Position numbers and translations under genes: made by a program. DNA of 64,000 nucleotides from Lobosporangium transversale (taxonomy: Eukaryota; Mortierellomycota; Mortierellomycetes; Mortierellales; Mortierellaceae): the NCBI RefSeq assembly GCF_002105155.1, contig NW_019029045.1, positions 124,001 through 188,000 on the forward strand. Reading direction: 5' to 3'. The notes under the pieces were generated by a model. It had not been told where the DNA came from. It did not search any database and saw nothing but the letters and a program-made list of their open reading frames with translations. This document shows, one piece after another, positions 48,921 to 59,621 of this stretch; positions within the stretch are counted from its first letter, which is position 1; the number at the start of each line of letters is the position of its first letter.

Positions 48921-49321
48921 AAAAAAAAAAAAAAAAAAAATGGTGCCAAGCATTCAAGTATCCGCTTTTTTTTTTATTTTTTTCGCTCCAATATAATCAT
49001 TTCAACTATCATATACCATTTCCTTATTCTTTTTTTCTTCTTACTACATCAGTACCATCATGTCTTCATCATATTTAGCATCATGTTCATTTATTGTAAT
49101 TTTTTGTATTATCAGATGAAGAAAAAAAAAAAAAAATCCTACCCTTTTGCATAAACAAATAAACTCCATATTTATGAGAGAAGAATAGGCTGTATCAAAT
49201 GATTGCCTTCTAAATGTGAACTGTCCTATGAATGTCATAACCTATTGTCTATTTATTATAAGAGATATTAAAATAAAAGTCTAAAGAGGTTTTTTATATA
49301 TATCCTGACCGTTTCCTCTTC
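48921..49321. other. Convergent 3' spacer
   Basis: The stop codons of the transporter (+) and thioesterase (-) genes face each other across 400 bases. It is AT-rich and starts with an A run at 48919-48940. No gene is seen. Confidence 0.6.
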
Positions 49322-49739
49322 CTAGTCCCGCAGACCTAGGTTTTTCCTACTAACACCGGCCAGCTTGCTTCCAATCATCCTCCTACGCTTGCCTTCAAGG
49401 TACAACATTGACTCTGCATAGGTCTTGGGCATGATCTTGGGAGTGCCCTTGACTGGATCCGTGAACGTGAACCAGAATGTGTTGGTCGTCTCCCTGGTTT
49501 TCTTACTAACGTTCAACACATCAGCTTTGACCATGACTTGAAATGAATGATGGTCCCCGCCTTCTGCGTATGCAATCTGGGAGTCTAGCTCCAAGAACGT
49601 TCCGATCGGAACAGGCTTGCGGAATGAAATCTCATCCAGAGCCAAGAATGTTGGGCGAGATGAAATAAACTTCGAGGCATTACAAAACGCAAGTTCGTAG
49701 GCCAAACGCATCAGGTACCCACCGAAAACCTGGAAAGCG

Positions 49740-49772
<33 letters not shown>

Positions 49773-51776
49773 AAGAGTCAATATGACACATTCAGGTGGG
49801 AATTGTCTGCATTGTTTACATTTCCAAATTAAATAAATCTAATAAATCATATATATACCTTGTCATGAATATTACGGTCTTGGGGCTGCATAATATGGAT
49901 GGCACTCATCTTCGTATCAGACATCCATTCAACATTATCCGGCTTTTTGGTCTTGGAATGTGGGTTTTCATATTCCGAATACTCTAGGTAGAGGTCATGG
50001 ATCAAGAAACGCTCTTCCTCTGTTGGGGGACGCTTTGTCAGTGCAGCATCTGCTGCCAAGCGCTTCTTAGCCTTGTGATCTAAATTCATGTTAATATAAA
50101 ATCGTAAGTGGGCTGATTTTTTTTTTTTTTTTTTTTCTAGGCCACATTATGAGGTAAAGTGTTTGCGAATGTCTACCTTCTCCCATCTGGTACAACTTTT
50201 TCTCAGTGTCATTGCTGAGCAACATCGGATTTATTTGAGCAGCCTTGCCGGTGAGTGAATCCCTAGCAACCATGGTGAATCTTGCGACCAAGATAGTATC
50301 ACCTCGTTCTTCTGGCTTTTCTGCCGAGATTTCTTCCATCTTCATAAAAACTAAGGAAAAAAAAAATTGGAATATGACAGGAATTAATAAAAGGGCAAAT
50401 TCAGGTCAGCTGTCAAGACAAGGTGCGGACATAATAAATGCTAAGCGCTACATACTCTCCATAGAACTGTATCCAACATATGTAACGTGACCGGAGAGAC
50501 GAATGTCACTAACACCCAAAGGCTTCAACAAATCAATCCTGTCAACAGAGGCGGTTACGATAGTGATGGGCGAGCTATCGGGTTTACCATCATCCGCATG
50601 CTTGTAGGCAATAGCCCCAGCCAATGCATCTAGATCTTCCATAATCTTTCCGTGCCTAAGGTCCACAAACCATAGTTAAAAAAAAAAAAAAAAAAGTCGG
50701 AGGTTGATAATTGTTAGGATGATAAAAAAAAAAAACATTTGTTCTATTCACGCAGATCTCGCTTATTCAACAACTTTTGGACTCCGCCCACAACTCATGG
50801 CGTTCAAGAGGAAAAAAAAAAAAAAAAAAAAAAAAGAACGGTACCTCAGTGTTCCACCCACGTTGATGTACTCCTCCAGAAGTGCCTTATCAGACTTGAA
50901 GGGTAGGATGATCTCTGTGTAAGAATCCTCCATAGACTTGAGAACCAGTTCGCGTTTCTGATACTTTTTTGGCTGTTGAGATGAATCCAAGTTATTGTTG
51001 GGTACAAAGTGGGCACCGGGAGACCCATGCTCACTTGCAAGCTTGTCAATCCATGAGGTTAATGGCCTTACAGTAAAGACTTTACCATTAGGACCTGTTA
51101 GATTGGAGGAGTCTATTGAGGAAAAGGAGGGGTAAGAGACAAATGGAATACAATAGAACAGGAGTGAGGGTCAGTTTAATCTATCCATCATGATGTGAGT
51201 AAACGTGCATGATAAAATTAGTTCCCACACTCTTCTTCCACTAGCATGCAAGAGCGAGCATGCGGGGTTTCCTTTTTTGGGATTCGAGCGAGCGTTAAAG
51301 TGTAAAATAAAAAAACCTGATCCGAACATTCAAAAGAACAGAAAGTAAAGACCAGAAGAACATCACCCTGACTTAAGAGATCATGCAATCATTTCAATGA
51401 GCTAGAATGAAAAAATACTAAAAAAAAAAAAAAAAAAAAAAAAAAAGTATGGATATCCGGAACAAAGGGAGAAGATCGGATCCAACTTACTCAATGTTGC
51501 AAGAATTTTGCCCGCCTGACTGCTTCCAAGTTGATCGGAGAGATCCTTTTGAGACTTCTCGATTGACTCCTTGTTGAGCAATGAGGCCGTTGGGGCATTA
51601 GAAGGGGAAGTTGTTTTTGAGAGTACATTGTGGGCGGATGGCTGAGTGACTTCAGGTACAATCTTGTCCTTTTGAGCATTGCGGCTCGAGGAAAGCAGCC
51701 TCCTCGTGTAAAAGGGACGCTTTATAATAGTAGAAGTGAGGGTGGAGAATGTTGTTTTTGCGCGGGAGGCGTACAT
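49322..51776 (-). CDS. ACOT9-like mitochondrial acyl-CoA thioesterase, two hotdog domains
   Basis: Six exons: 51776-51491, 51112-50845, 50655-50456, 50350-50177, 50079-49859, 49729-49322; 1,557 nt, 518 residues. The N-terminus (MYASRAKTTFSTLTSTIIKR then PFYTRRLLSSSRN) is a clear mitochondrial presequence. The first hotdog domain has LEEYINVGGTLRHGKIMEDL and DALAGAIAYKHAD, then GHVTYVGYSSMEIFMKME. The second has DRNIHDKVFGGYLMRLAYEL, the family's catalytic-site helix start, then LALDEISFRKPVPIGTFLEL. Both motifs are restored by splicing. The enzyme hydrolyses acyl-CoA to free acid and CoA in mitochondria. Length and tandem hotdog layout fit the ACOT9/10 group. Introns 1, 2, 3, 4 and 5 all carry A or T runs or tracts. 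Confidence 0.93.
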
Positions 51777-52152
51777 GCTGAAGAAAAAAATGAGGAGAGA
51801 TAGAATGTACTTGTAATAATGTGTTGGAAAGAAAAATAAATGGAATGAAGAATGTGAAGAGCAATGTGGAATCGTAAAAAAAAAAAAAACGTTGTGAAGA
51901 GAAGAGCTGTTCTGTAATACAGCAATGCAAGCCTGCATTATTTGTTGATTTTGTGCAACGGATTTAATTTGGGTTGAGTCAATGTGTATCAATTACAAAA
52001 TATTACGTGCGTGTTTGGCTGCAACTTTGAAGGGTGATCTACTAAAAAAAAAAAAAAACTAAAAAATCAACTTCGCAAGCAAATGAGAGAGTTACTATAA
52101 TCTAGGACCGAGATCCATGTTCAGGTGAAAATACACACAAAAAAAAAAAAAA

Positions 52153-52299
52153 GCAAGCAATGATCGCAGACAAAACGACCTGGACGGCAGGAGAAATATG
52201 TTCCTTAACTCTTTGGTCCATCAGAAAGTCCCGCTCAAGATAAACATCTCGACCAAATTTGTCCAAAGGTGGATCATATCCATGACACAGTTTTAACTC
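52153..52299 (-). other. Orphan exon-like island
   Basis: After the acceptor-like TGCCTTTAG, the minus strand is open for 49 codons with protein-like content: ELKLCHGYDPPLDKFGRDVY, LERDFLMDQRVKEHISPAV, QVVLSAIIAC. The frame then runs into a T run. An in-frame stop just upstream shows it must follow an intron or be a fragment. I recognise no family. Repeat copy B lies 123-181 bases upstream in the same orientation. Confidence 0.3.
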
Positions 52300-52421
52300 C
52301 TAAAGGCAACATGACCCTCATAGTCTTTTGAATGACTACAGTCAAAATGGTATTGTGCTCTGAAGAAGATGTTTATGAAAGGTCCTTTAAAGATGGATGG
52401 TTGTTTCTATTTGATTAATGG

Positions 52422-52480
52422 AACTCAGCCACAGATGGTATGCGCCCTTTAAGTACCGTGGCTGAGCTCAGCGCACGTCC
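52422..52480 (-). repeat. Dispersed repeat, copy B
   Basis: On the minus strand it starts GGACGTGCG, contains ACGGTACTTAAAGGG and ends TGTGGCTGAGT, as in copy A at 26880-26934. This copy also has the inverted pair CTCAGCCAC and GTGGCTGAG around the core, so it could fold into a stem-loop. Confidence 0.7.
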
Positions 52481-53337
52481 TCTTTCTTTTTCTGCCCGTT
52501 AACGTTCATGGTAAGTATTAACTAAGCTTGCTTTCATCACTCTTCTTTCATACCCACACACACCTTTTCTCTCTTAAGTTCGCTTTTTCTCTCATATGGG
52601 TTGCCACTAGATTATTTATTTGTAACGTATTTAGTTTTGAAGGGCACTCATAGTATTAAATGACGTGTACTCCATCAGCCAAGGCAGTCAAGGTCCAGCT
52701 AAGGCTCCATTTCCTACGCTATAGTGACTAATGCACCTTCGAACAAAGGAAGTTTATTCACGCATGCAGATAGATTGAGTAAACAAAGGTCAGGCTTTGA
52801 TATCTGTTATTAGAGCTACCTATGAGATGGTATTGAAGTTTTGAGATGACAAAACCAGGCACAACTCCCGCCTTGCTTTGTTCCTTCTCATGGATTTGGA
52901 GAGGACAACAGTATACTACGTTACATGGTTCGGTGGGTAGTATGGGTCAGCGATACGCCACGGGGAATGTACATCACACATGACTGATCGTGCTTTTCCC
53001 CTTACTCTATGTATGCATGTCATTTTGGCTCCACCCTCTTTAATGATCCCTCATTCGTATACTGAACACTGATACAACGTCCCGAATAAGGATGATGGGA
53101 CCAAAGTTGGCATCTAGGTCGATAAGAGTCCAATAATAAGTTCTACATATATATATAAAAAAAAGGCTGTTGAGGGTTTCCAACAGTAGGCGATCACGAT
53201 TGTGGATAGGAGAAAGCAATTTATCCTTTCTGCACAGACGAAAAAAATCAGCTTATCCTCTTTTGGATGATACCCATTCCTCATTTCTTCAAGAGTTGCA
53301 TTCAGCATTCCAGACCGTTATATTTTTATTCCGTGCT

Positions 53338-53374
<37 letters not shown>

Positions 53375-53442
53375 AGCTGATGAAGCCAATTCTCATTTGG
53401 GTTTAGTCCAACAACCATGACATTTACCCGAGCATTGAGAGC

Positions 53443-53445
53443 TTT

Positions 53446-53490
<45 letters not shown>
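53443..53490. repeat. T23-A25 homopolymer junction
   Basis: A run of 23 T is followed directly by 25 A, giving a near-perfect self-complementary stretch of about 46 bases. Smaller versions are at 19678-19704 and about 11864-11905. Confidence 0.9.
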
Positions 53491-53807
53491 GGTACATGTA
53501 CAGGTTAGACTACAACTGAACCAGACGTTCAGACTTCAACAAAGATTCCACGCGTACCGCACATCTTAGAATAAATATATTTTATTAAAGGAAATGGACA
53601 GTAATTTTAATGCTTTAAATGCCTAAAGCTTGTTTGAATCCCACATGGAATACTTTTTCAGTGAAAAGATGCTGCCAAAAAGGTCGCACACAGTTAATGG
53701 TTGCTAGCCTGATTATCAAGCAAAGTGCTCCCAATTGACAACGACCAACTGCATGATGGTATGGTGCTTCCTTTACGGTCCACAAGGAGGCAACATGCCT
53801 TTGTCAG

Positions 53808-53847
<40 letters not shown>

Positions 53848-54830
53848 CTCGGCCGTCGTCAGATTAAATGGTTGTAAGATTCCTTCGTATACTTTATACG
53901 CATTCGAGACAAACAAACGTCCTGTATAACCAGAAAGGAGTGAACGCGAAAGAGCCGCTGTCTAAAAACAACTAAAAAAAGAGAAAAAAGAGAGCCAAAC
54001 TTTTTTTTTTTTTTTTTTTTTTTTTTGCCTGGCGAGCAAGTCTTGGATTCTCTAGTGCCGAGATTTGTAAACTGGATGTCGGTATTTTCCTATCGTTAAA
54101 AAAAAATAAAATAAAATAAAGGAAAAAAAAAAAAAAAAAAAAACTTACAAACCCAGTTTTCGGCTATGTCTTTGGCTCCCGCCCTTTCGATGTGGCAGTG
54201 GAATAGAGAGTAATCTTTTCCTCTGCCATGTCCATTGCCTTGCGTGTCTGAGAATCTTCAGCGTATTATTACTGTTACAAAGTTCTTGGACTGCATTCAA
54301 GAAGAAACGGGAACACAGTAACAGCTGTTTGAGTTTGAGTCTTATGTAGAGTGCATAAAGAAGAATGCCGACGTTGGAGGTGTAGCTGGACCTTAGCTGG
54401 ACCTTTTTGACTTTCCAGTTCTATTTCTGTCGTATCATGTAAAAAAGATATCTCATGAGAAGAGAGAGCAAGGAAGGGCAAAGCAAGTAAGCGCAGGCTC
54501 AACACAGCCTAAGATTTCTTTTTTTTTTTTTTTTTTTTTTTTACCAGAAAGAGAGTCAGAGGAAAAAATAAAAAAAATAAAAAAAAAAGACAGACGCTCT
54601 TTTGAGTTCAACTGAAAGAATATATAAACGTTCACTTTCATGCCATTCGTCTCTTTCTTTTTTTTTTTTTTTTTTTTTTTTCTTCTCTTGTTTGCCTGCT
54701 TGTGCTTCTCTCTTTCCCTTTGCCTGCCTGTCTGCATTGCACTGCACCTGCAAACCCGCTCCTTGCTCTTGTCAGAGTCTCACGCATCCTCACACTTTCT
54801 CTTTCTACCCCCTCTCTCTCATCTCCTCTC

Positions 54831-54890
54831 TCTCAACCTCTCTCAACCTCTCTCAACCTCTTTCAACCTCTCTCAACCTCTCTCAACCTC
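54831..54890 (+). repeat. 10-bp minisatellite TCTCAACCTC
   Basis: Six head-to-tail copies, one with a C to T change, in the C/T-rich upstream region of the secreted acidic protein gene, ending 470 bases before its ATG. Confidence 0.92.
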
Positions 54891-55359
54891 TCTCAGTCCC
54901 TCTCATTGACCCCTCTCTTTCATACCCTTTCTCGTTCTCTCTCTTTTCCCTCCAAATACTTTGCCGGATACATTTGTCCTTTCTACCCCTCATTGTCTGC
55001 TTCACTTGTATCTTTTCTTGTCATCAGTCATAATAAAACCGTATCCTCAGTCTTTGCACTCTCCTTAAATCCTTCTTGAAACTGTCAACAGTCGGAAAAA
55101 AAATATTGCGCCCTCTCTCTTCATCTCTTTCTAGACTTCCATAGTTACCCACGCCCTCGCCCGACCATCTTGTCTTTCATCCCTTTTCTTTCTTTCTTTC
55201 TTTTCCTTTTTCACAACTGCATGCTATCCTACTTAATCGTTGGAAACATCCAATAAAATTTGCACGGCAGAAACAACAGCTTTCATTCGCTACACATCCA
55301 ATTGCAACAACAACAACAACAACAGTAAAAAAAAAGTAACCAACATCGATAAAAATTCC

Positions 55360-56331
55360 ATGCGGCATACAAAGTTCAGTTGCTTCTTTTCCAGGTCATT
55401 GTTGGGCTCTGCTCTGTTGACTTTGATAATCCTCTCTTTTTCTTCCTCGGCCTTTGGTTTTAACAATGACAATAACAACCGCTATAACAGCGCCTCTCCA
55501 TACTGGAAACGTTCACCTCAAGAACCACAGGCACGTCGCCCCCATTCCCCTTACACCGAGCCCAATATCCCTCCTTCCAGCGATGAACAGTTTCAGAATG
55601 ATAGTGGCGATGCAAGTGGCACTGATCCTGCTTCTCCTGCCGTTGGTTCTGCATACAAACGTAGAAGTTTGTTCCCTCATATCAACTACGATATGATTGT
55701 GGAACTCAAACAGCAATTGACGAACCAGCAGCAACCAAGTTCTGAAAAAGAAGACCATCATGTATCTCCCTCAGGTACGGTTGCGTCGATTGGTGAGCCC
55801 GAAATTAATGAGAAGACCCCATTGGAGGAAGATTTAGATTTTTGGGGCCAAGATGAAGAACGAACCTTGGTTGATGCACATTATCCATCCATCGATTTGT
55901 TTGATGCCGAGGACGAAGAGTTGTTTGAACTGGGTGAGGATGGTATCTTGCGTGCGGTTACCCGTGGTGATGGTGATGGTGATGAGGTTGAGAATGGGGA
56001 TGAAGATGAGCGTCATCGCCGTAACCGCATCAATATCTCACTCACAGGCAGCATCCACGATGAGGATGAAGAGCGTCATGATCAGGTTTGGATGGTCGAC
56101 GAGTGGGAAGAAGAGCTTGAAGGTGATATGGACGAGCTCATGGACTGGGTTGATGATAATGAAGACCTAATCAACCATCTACCAAAGCCCAAGAGCGAGA
56201 AGCCATTGTCAGCTATGGTCATGGGCTCTCAACGCCCCCGTGACCGTGAATCATTGATCAATAGTGCTCTCAGGGATGAAGACGAGGCCAGTCCTTTTCA
56301 GCGCCTCTTTTCTGAATCCTGGCTTTTCTGA
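55360..56331 (+). CDS. Secreted acidic protein, family not recognised
   Basis: A single exon of 323 residues. The ATG at 55360 gives a strong signal peptide (basic MRHTKF, then LLGSALLTLIILSFSSSAFG); the upstream open frame begins with TTG only and is Asn-rich. The mature protein has a Pro/Ser-rich start with a possible Lys-Arg cleavage site (SPYWKRSPQEP), a segment FPHINYDMIVELKQQLTNQQ, and a long highly acidic region (LFDAEDEELFELGEDG, VWMVDEWEEELEGDMDELMD, then WVDDNEDLINHLP). It ends SPFQRLFSESWLF. There are no cysteines after the signal region that would form a disulfide-rich effector fold. A calcium-binding or cell-wall-associated role is possible from charge alone. The gene follows a C/T-rich leader with a minisatellite. 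Confidence 0.75.
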   Translation: MRHTKFSCFFSRSLLGSALLTLIILSFSSSAFGFNNDNNNRYNSASPYWKRSPQEPQARRPHSPYTEPNIPPSSDEQFQNDSGDASGTDPASPAVGSAYKRRSLFPHINYDMIVELKQQLTNQQQPSSEKEDHHVSPSGTVASIGEPEINEKTPLEEDLDFWGQDEERTLVDAHYPSIDLFDAEDEELFELGEDGILRAVTRGDGDGDEVENGDEDERHRRNRINISLTGSIHDEDEERHDQVWMVDEWEEELEGDMDELMDWVDDNEDLINHLPKPKSEKPLSAMVMGSQRPRDRESLINSALRDEDEASPFQRLFSESWLF

Positions 56332-57351
56332 GCGCGTGAATGGAAAAGGTTTCGCCGTACATCCTAGGCTCTTTCCAAGAGACGAGGCTTTGACAGTTAC
56401 TCAACCTTAACATCCCAGGCTTACAAAATGCCTCACAGACTTTCAATGCTGTCCCTATTTCGCGTCTCTCTCCCTTGCTCTTCGTTTTTTTTTTTTTTTT
56501 TTCCTCACCTCTTGTTTCTTTTTGAACTGGATCAACCTCTGTAAATACCTTCTAGTTGTTGTTGTAGTTTTTATTGTGCTGTTTGTATACCCCCCTTCTC
56601 CTCTTCCTCTATTCCTCCTTCCTCCTTTTCTCTCTTTCTCTCTTTCTCTCTGTTGCTTCTCTTCATAAGACTTACACAACCTTATGATGCACAGCCTCCG
56701 CACGCTCCCATATCTTTTACTATTCTCTATTGTAGTATGGCATCGTGATGCAAATAATAAAAAAGTATAAAGATCATATTTTACTAAACAAGGCCTGAAT
56801 GGTTCCTCACTCACCAATTGTCAATTGATCTTACAAACAGTTTCTTCTGTCATTCTTTCCTCCCGTACTCGGTTATTCCTCTCCTGTCTCTAGTTATATG
56901 AGACTTATGGCACGGAGTGACACAGGCGCAAAAGTCAGGCATTGATAATGATGGAAAGCTCTTGTCATGTATTGTTATTGGGAGTCTACAAGAAGCTATA
57001 TTCCAACAATGCTCGTGAGATTAGAATTCGGAGGGAAAAAAAAAAAAAATAAAATAAAATAAAGCAAAATAAAAAACGAACATCAATCCTCTTTAAACTG
57101 AGACTAAAAAGATACCTTTCATAATGCAAAGAAAGAATGTTGTCTTTTAAATACGCGTTTGTCTTTCCTTTTTCCTTCACCAGAAAGAAACCTTGATAAA
57201 TCGAATTTGTTACTCCTTATTGTCACCTGATACACATCCATTCTTAAGAAAAAAAAAAAAAAAAAAAAAAATTGGGTGACTTTTTTTTTTTTTTTTCTCT
57301 TTTATTCCATTCCGATCGCCTTATTAATTAATCAACAAAAAAGGGACAAAT
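56332..57351. other. Spacer between two plus-strand genes
   Basis: Contains the terminator region of the secreted protein gene and the promoter of the sulfhydryl oxidase gene, with A and T runs at 57248-57271 and 57280-57297 just upstream of the latter. The open frame at 56455-56817 (-) is the purine complement of C/T-rich sequence and is not a gene. Confidence 0.55.
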
Positions 57352-57981
57352 ATGCCTGCGCCTGACCATTCAATGCCTTCCGATACGATCCAGGATAGCA
57401 CAGCTTCCTTGCCTCCGGGTATGGTTCTGGGACCGGATGGGAAACCATGTCGTACTTGCACAGATTGGAAGAGCTGGTCCAAGATTGGAAAGAAAGCCAA
57501 AAGTAAGAAGGGCGATTCATCATCATCTTCTTCTTCTTCTGACGGATCAACGATGACATCAGCAGCGGCAGTGACAGCAGCGACGGCGGCAGACGGAAGG
57601 GATTCTTCTTCTTCTTCTACTTCAACATTCGATTACGAAGCAGAATGTCCGCCCGATAAAGAGGTCCTAGGTCGTGCAACATGGACTTTCCTACATACGA
57701 TGGCAGCCTATTATCCAGACAAGCCCAATGCCCAGGAGCAATCAACTATGAAGTCGTTGTTGAGCTCGTTTTCTCAATTTTATCCATGTGGCTATTGTGC
57801 TGAGCACCTGCGTGAGGAGATGAAAGTCGATCCTCCCAAGGTCGAGAGCCGAATGGAGTTGGCCTGGTGGATGTGTGGTATGCACAACAAAGTCAATGAG
57901 ATGCTTGGAAAAGAAATATTTGATTGCAACAAGCTTGATGAGCGATGGAGAGACGGCCCTGCAGACGGCCGTTGCGATTAA
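57352..57981 (+). CDS. ERV1: FAD-linked sulfhydryl oxidase Erv1/ALR
   Basis: A single exon of 209 residues. The distal shuttle cysteines are in KPCRTCTDWKSW (about residues 29-36). A 50-residue Ser/Ala-rich linker follows, then the Erv/ALR catalytic domain: CPPDKEVLGRATWTFLHTMA, the redox pair in FSQFYPCGYCAEHLREEM, WWMCGMHNKVNEMLGKEIFD and the last cysteine of FDCNKLDERW. These include the FAD-contact His and Asn of the HNKVN motif. Erv1 acts in the mitochondrial intermembrane space, oxidising Mia40 to drive disulfide import and passing electrons to cytochrome c. Order, length and motifs match the fungal enzyme. The linker is longer and more repetitive than usual. The ATG is preceded by an A-rich leader and fits the family N-terminus. 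Confidence 0.96.
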   Translation: MPAPDHSMPSDTIQDSTASLPPGMVLGPDGKPCRTCTDWKSWSKIGKKAKSKKGDSSSSSSSSDGSTMTSAAAVTAATAADGRDSSSSSTSTFDYEAECPPDKEVLGRATWTFLHTMAAYYPDKPNAQEQSTMKSLLSSFSQFYPCGYCAEHLREEMKVDPPKVESRMELAWWMCGMHNKVNEMLGKEIFDCNKLDERWRDGPADGRCD

Positions 57982-58274
57982 AAAAAAAAAAAAAAAAAAA
58001 AGAGCAGATAGCAAAGACGATTAGACTGATTTATGTATTTGTAATATCAATGCATAATCCATTAAAATATCCATGCACTCATAGAGCTCTAAAAAAAAAT
58101 AAAAAAAAAAATAAAAAAACAAGAAAAAAATAATACATTTACAAATAGGATATGTGCCATGATGATTATTATTACGTTTATTAAGTATGAATGGAATGGT
58201 AATCTATTACAGGACTTGATATTACTTGCGATATGATTAAAAAGAGGAAGGGATTGTACCTCAGTGGTGCCTGA

Positions 58275-59621
58275 TTAATTTTCAGCAGGATAGTCCACCG
58301 TTAAGAGCTTTTCAAATTGTGCGAGCGTGGACCTGACACCTAGGAGAACACCTTCATCGGGGCCATGACCGGGTGTCCAAGTGCTGTGAGCAAAATCGAT
58401 CAATCTCAAATCTGTTACCTTCTGAGCCAGCTCATCATCTTCATCATACTCTGAATCTTCATCGATATCCATTTCTTGATAACCATTATCGTGTTGACCA
58501 TTGTCTGAGCCATTAGTTGTTTGATCCAGATGAACTTTTGCTTTTGCTACTACATTCGCGATTTTTTCCTGTTCCATCATCAGGCCTTCATCAAAGGCAT
58601 CAGGCTCCCCTTCATACATCAATAGCAATGAGCTGGATCGCATCCTGACCTCTTGAGTTTCTAACGTGGCCAGAATGTCGGTTAGATCGCTGATAAAGCG
58701 TTCGATGACCAATCGCATCCTCTGAGGCCCAAGCTTGGCAGCGAAAAAGTTTCGGAACCCATCCAGGACTGTGTCATTGGTTAGACCTTTGCCATAATGT
58801 TTTGAGTACTTGATGAACTCTTTCTTATCATTGTCATAAATCTTGTAGAAAGAAAGAAATAAATAATTTTTTTTTTTTTTTTTTTTTTTTTTTCATCATT
58901 AGATCATCAAACTCATTAGTCATTTTCCTTGTGTACCATAATCAAGTCCAGGTGGATAAAAAAAAAAATAACAATGTTCGGATCATGGAATGTTTTTTTT
59001 GGGACAAAAATAACCACAAAAGAACAATAATGAAAAATAAACATGAGGGATATTTTTTATTACCTGAAAGCCTGTCAAACGAAAACCCAAGGAAGCACTG
59101 GTCGTCTCAGCGGACACTTTAGCCAGCCGTTGCTTTTTCTCCTCGGTGGCATCATCATCATACAGCTGCGTGCCCAACTTGAGATCCAAGACACATGGTT
59201 TATGAAAGCCATGTGAGACATTTTCGAGACAAAGACATTCAGCATCCTCTTTGTCGCCCTTTGTGAATGCCTCTGCACCTTCTTCGCGTGTCAGATGATG
59301 AAGTAGCTCCTGGCTTTGTTCATTTGCTGCTAGGTCTGGTTGTTGTTTAAACGACAGCATATCTGAGACGGGGTAGCCGTTCATGGCCTTGATAGTTGGT
59401 GTGGGGCCATTGGTCTGACTCTGCTGGGGTTGTTGATGTGTCAGAGTAAGGGTACCGTAGTAGGCAGGCATCCAAGTCTGAAGTTCTGGGTGCAATACAG
59501 CTTCCTCATAAAAACGCAGTTCCTGTGGGAGAGCTGGTTTAACAATAATCTCATTTTCTTCACCCATTGAGAGGACGCCGTCGTGGCCACCGACTTGGTT
59601 GCTGAGAGGGCTTAGTTTCAT
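58275..59621 (-). CDS. ARG82: Inositol polyphosphate multikinase (IPMK/Arg82)
   Basis: Two exons, 59621-59064 and 58841-58275; 1,125 nt, 374 residues. It begins MKLSPLSNQVGGHDGVLSM, close to the usual N-terminus. The substrate-binding signature is GFHKPCVLDLKLGTQLYDDD (P-x-x-x-D-x-K-L-G). Next is SASLGFRLTGFQIYDNDKK across the intron, then VRMRSSSLLLMYEGEPDAFD and the metal-site motif LRLIDFAHSTW. The enzyme phosphorylates IP3 to IP4 and IP5 and, in yeast, links phosphate and arginine control to transcription; both cytosol and nucleus are possible. An acidic loop (MDIDEDSEYDEDDEL) precedes the last motif, as in Arg82. The only intron (58842-59063) holds a T run on the plus strand. The region just upstream is a 100-base purine tract on the plus strand. 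Confidence 0.94.

Larger units (their letters stand above)
51777..55359. other. 3.6-kb gene-poor interval
   Basis: I see no complete gene. It holds the thioesterase promoter (right of 51776), an orphan exon-like island (52153-52299), dispersed repeat copy B, several long A and T runs including a T23-A25 junction at 53443-53490, and, from about 54650, C/T-rich sequence with a 10-bp minisatellite that leads into the next gene. Confidence 0.55.

Noticed and set aside
56455-56817. Basic minus-strand frame
   Set aside because: Complement of a C/T-rich 3' flank; composition only.
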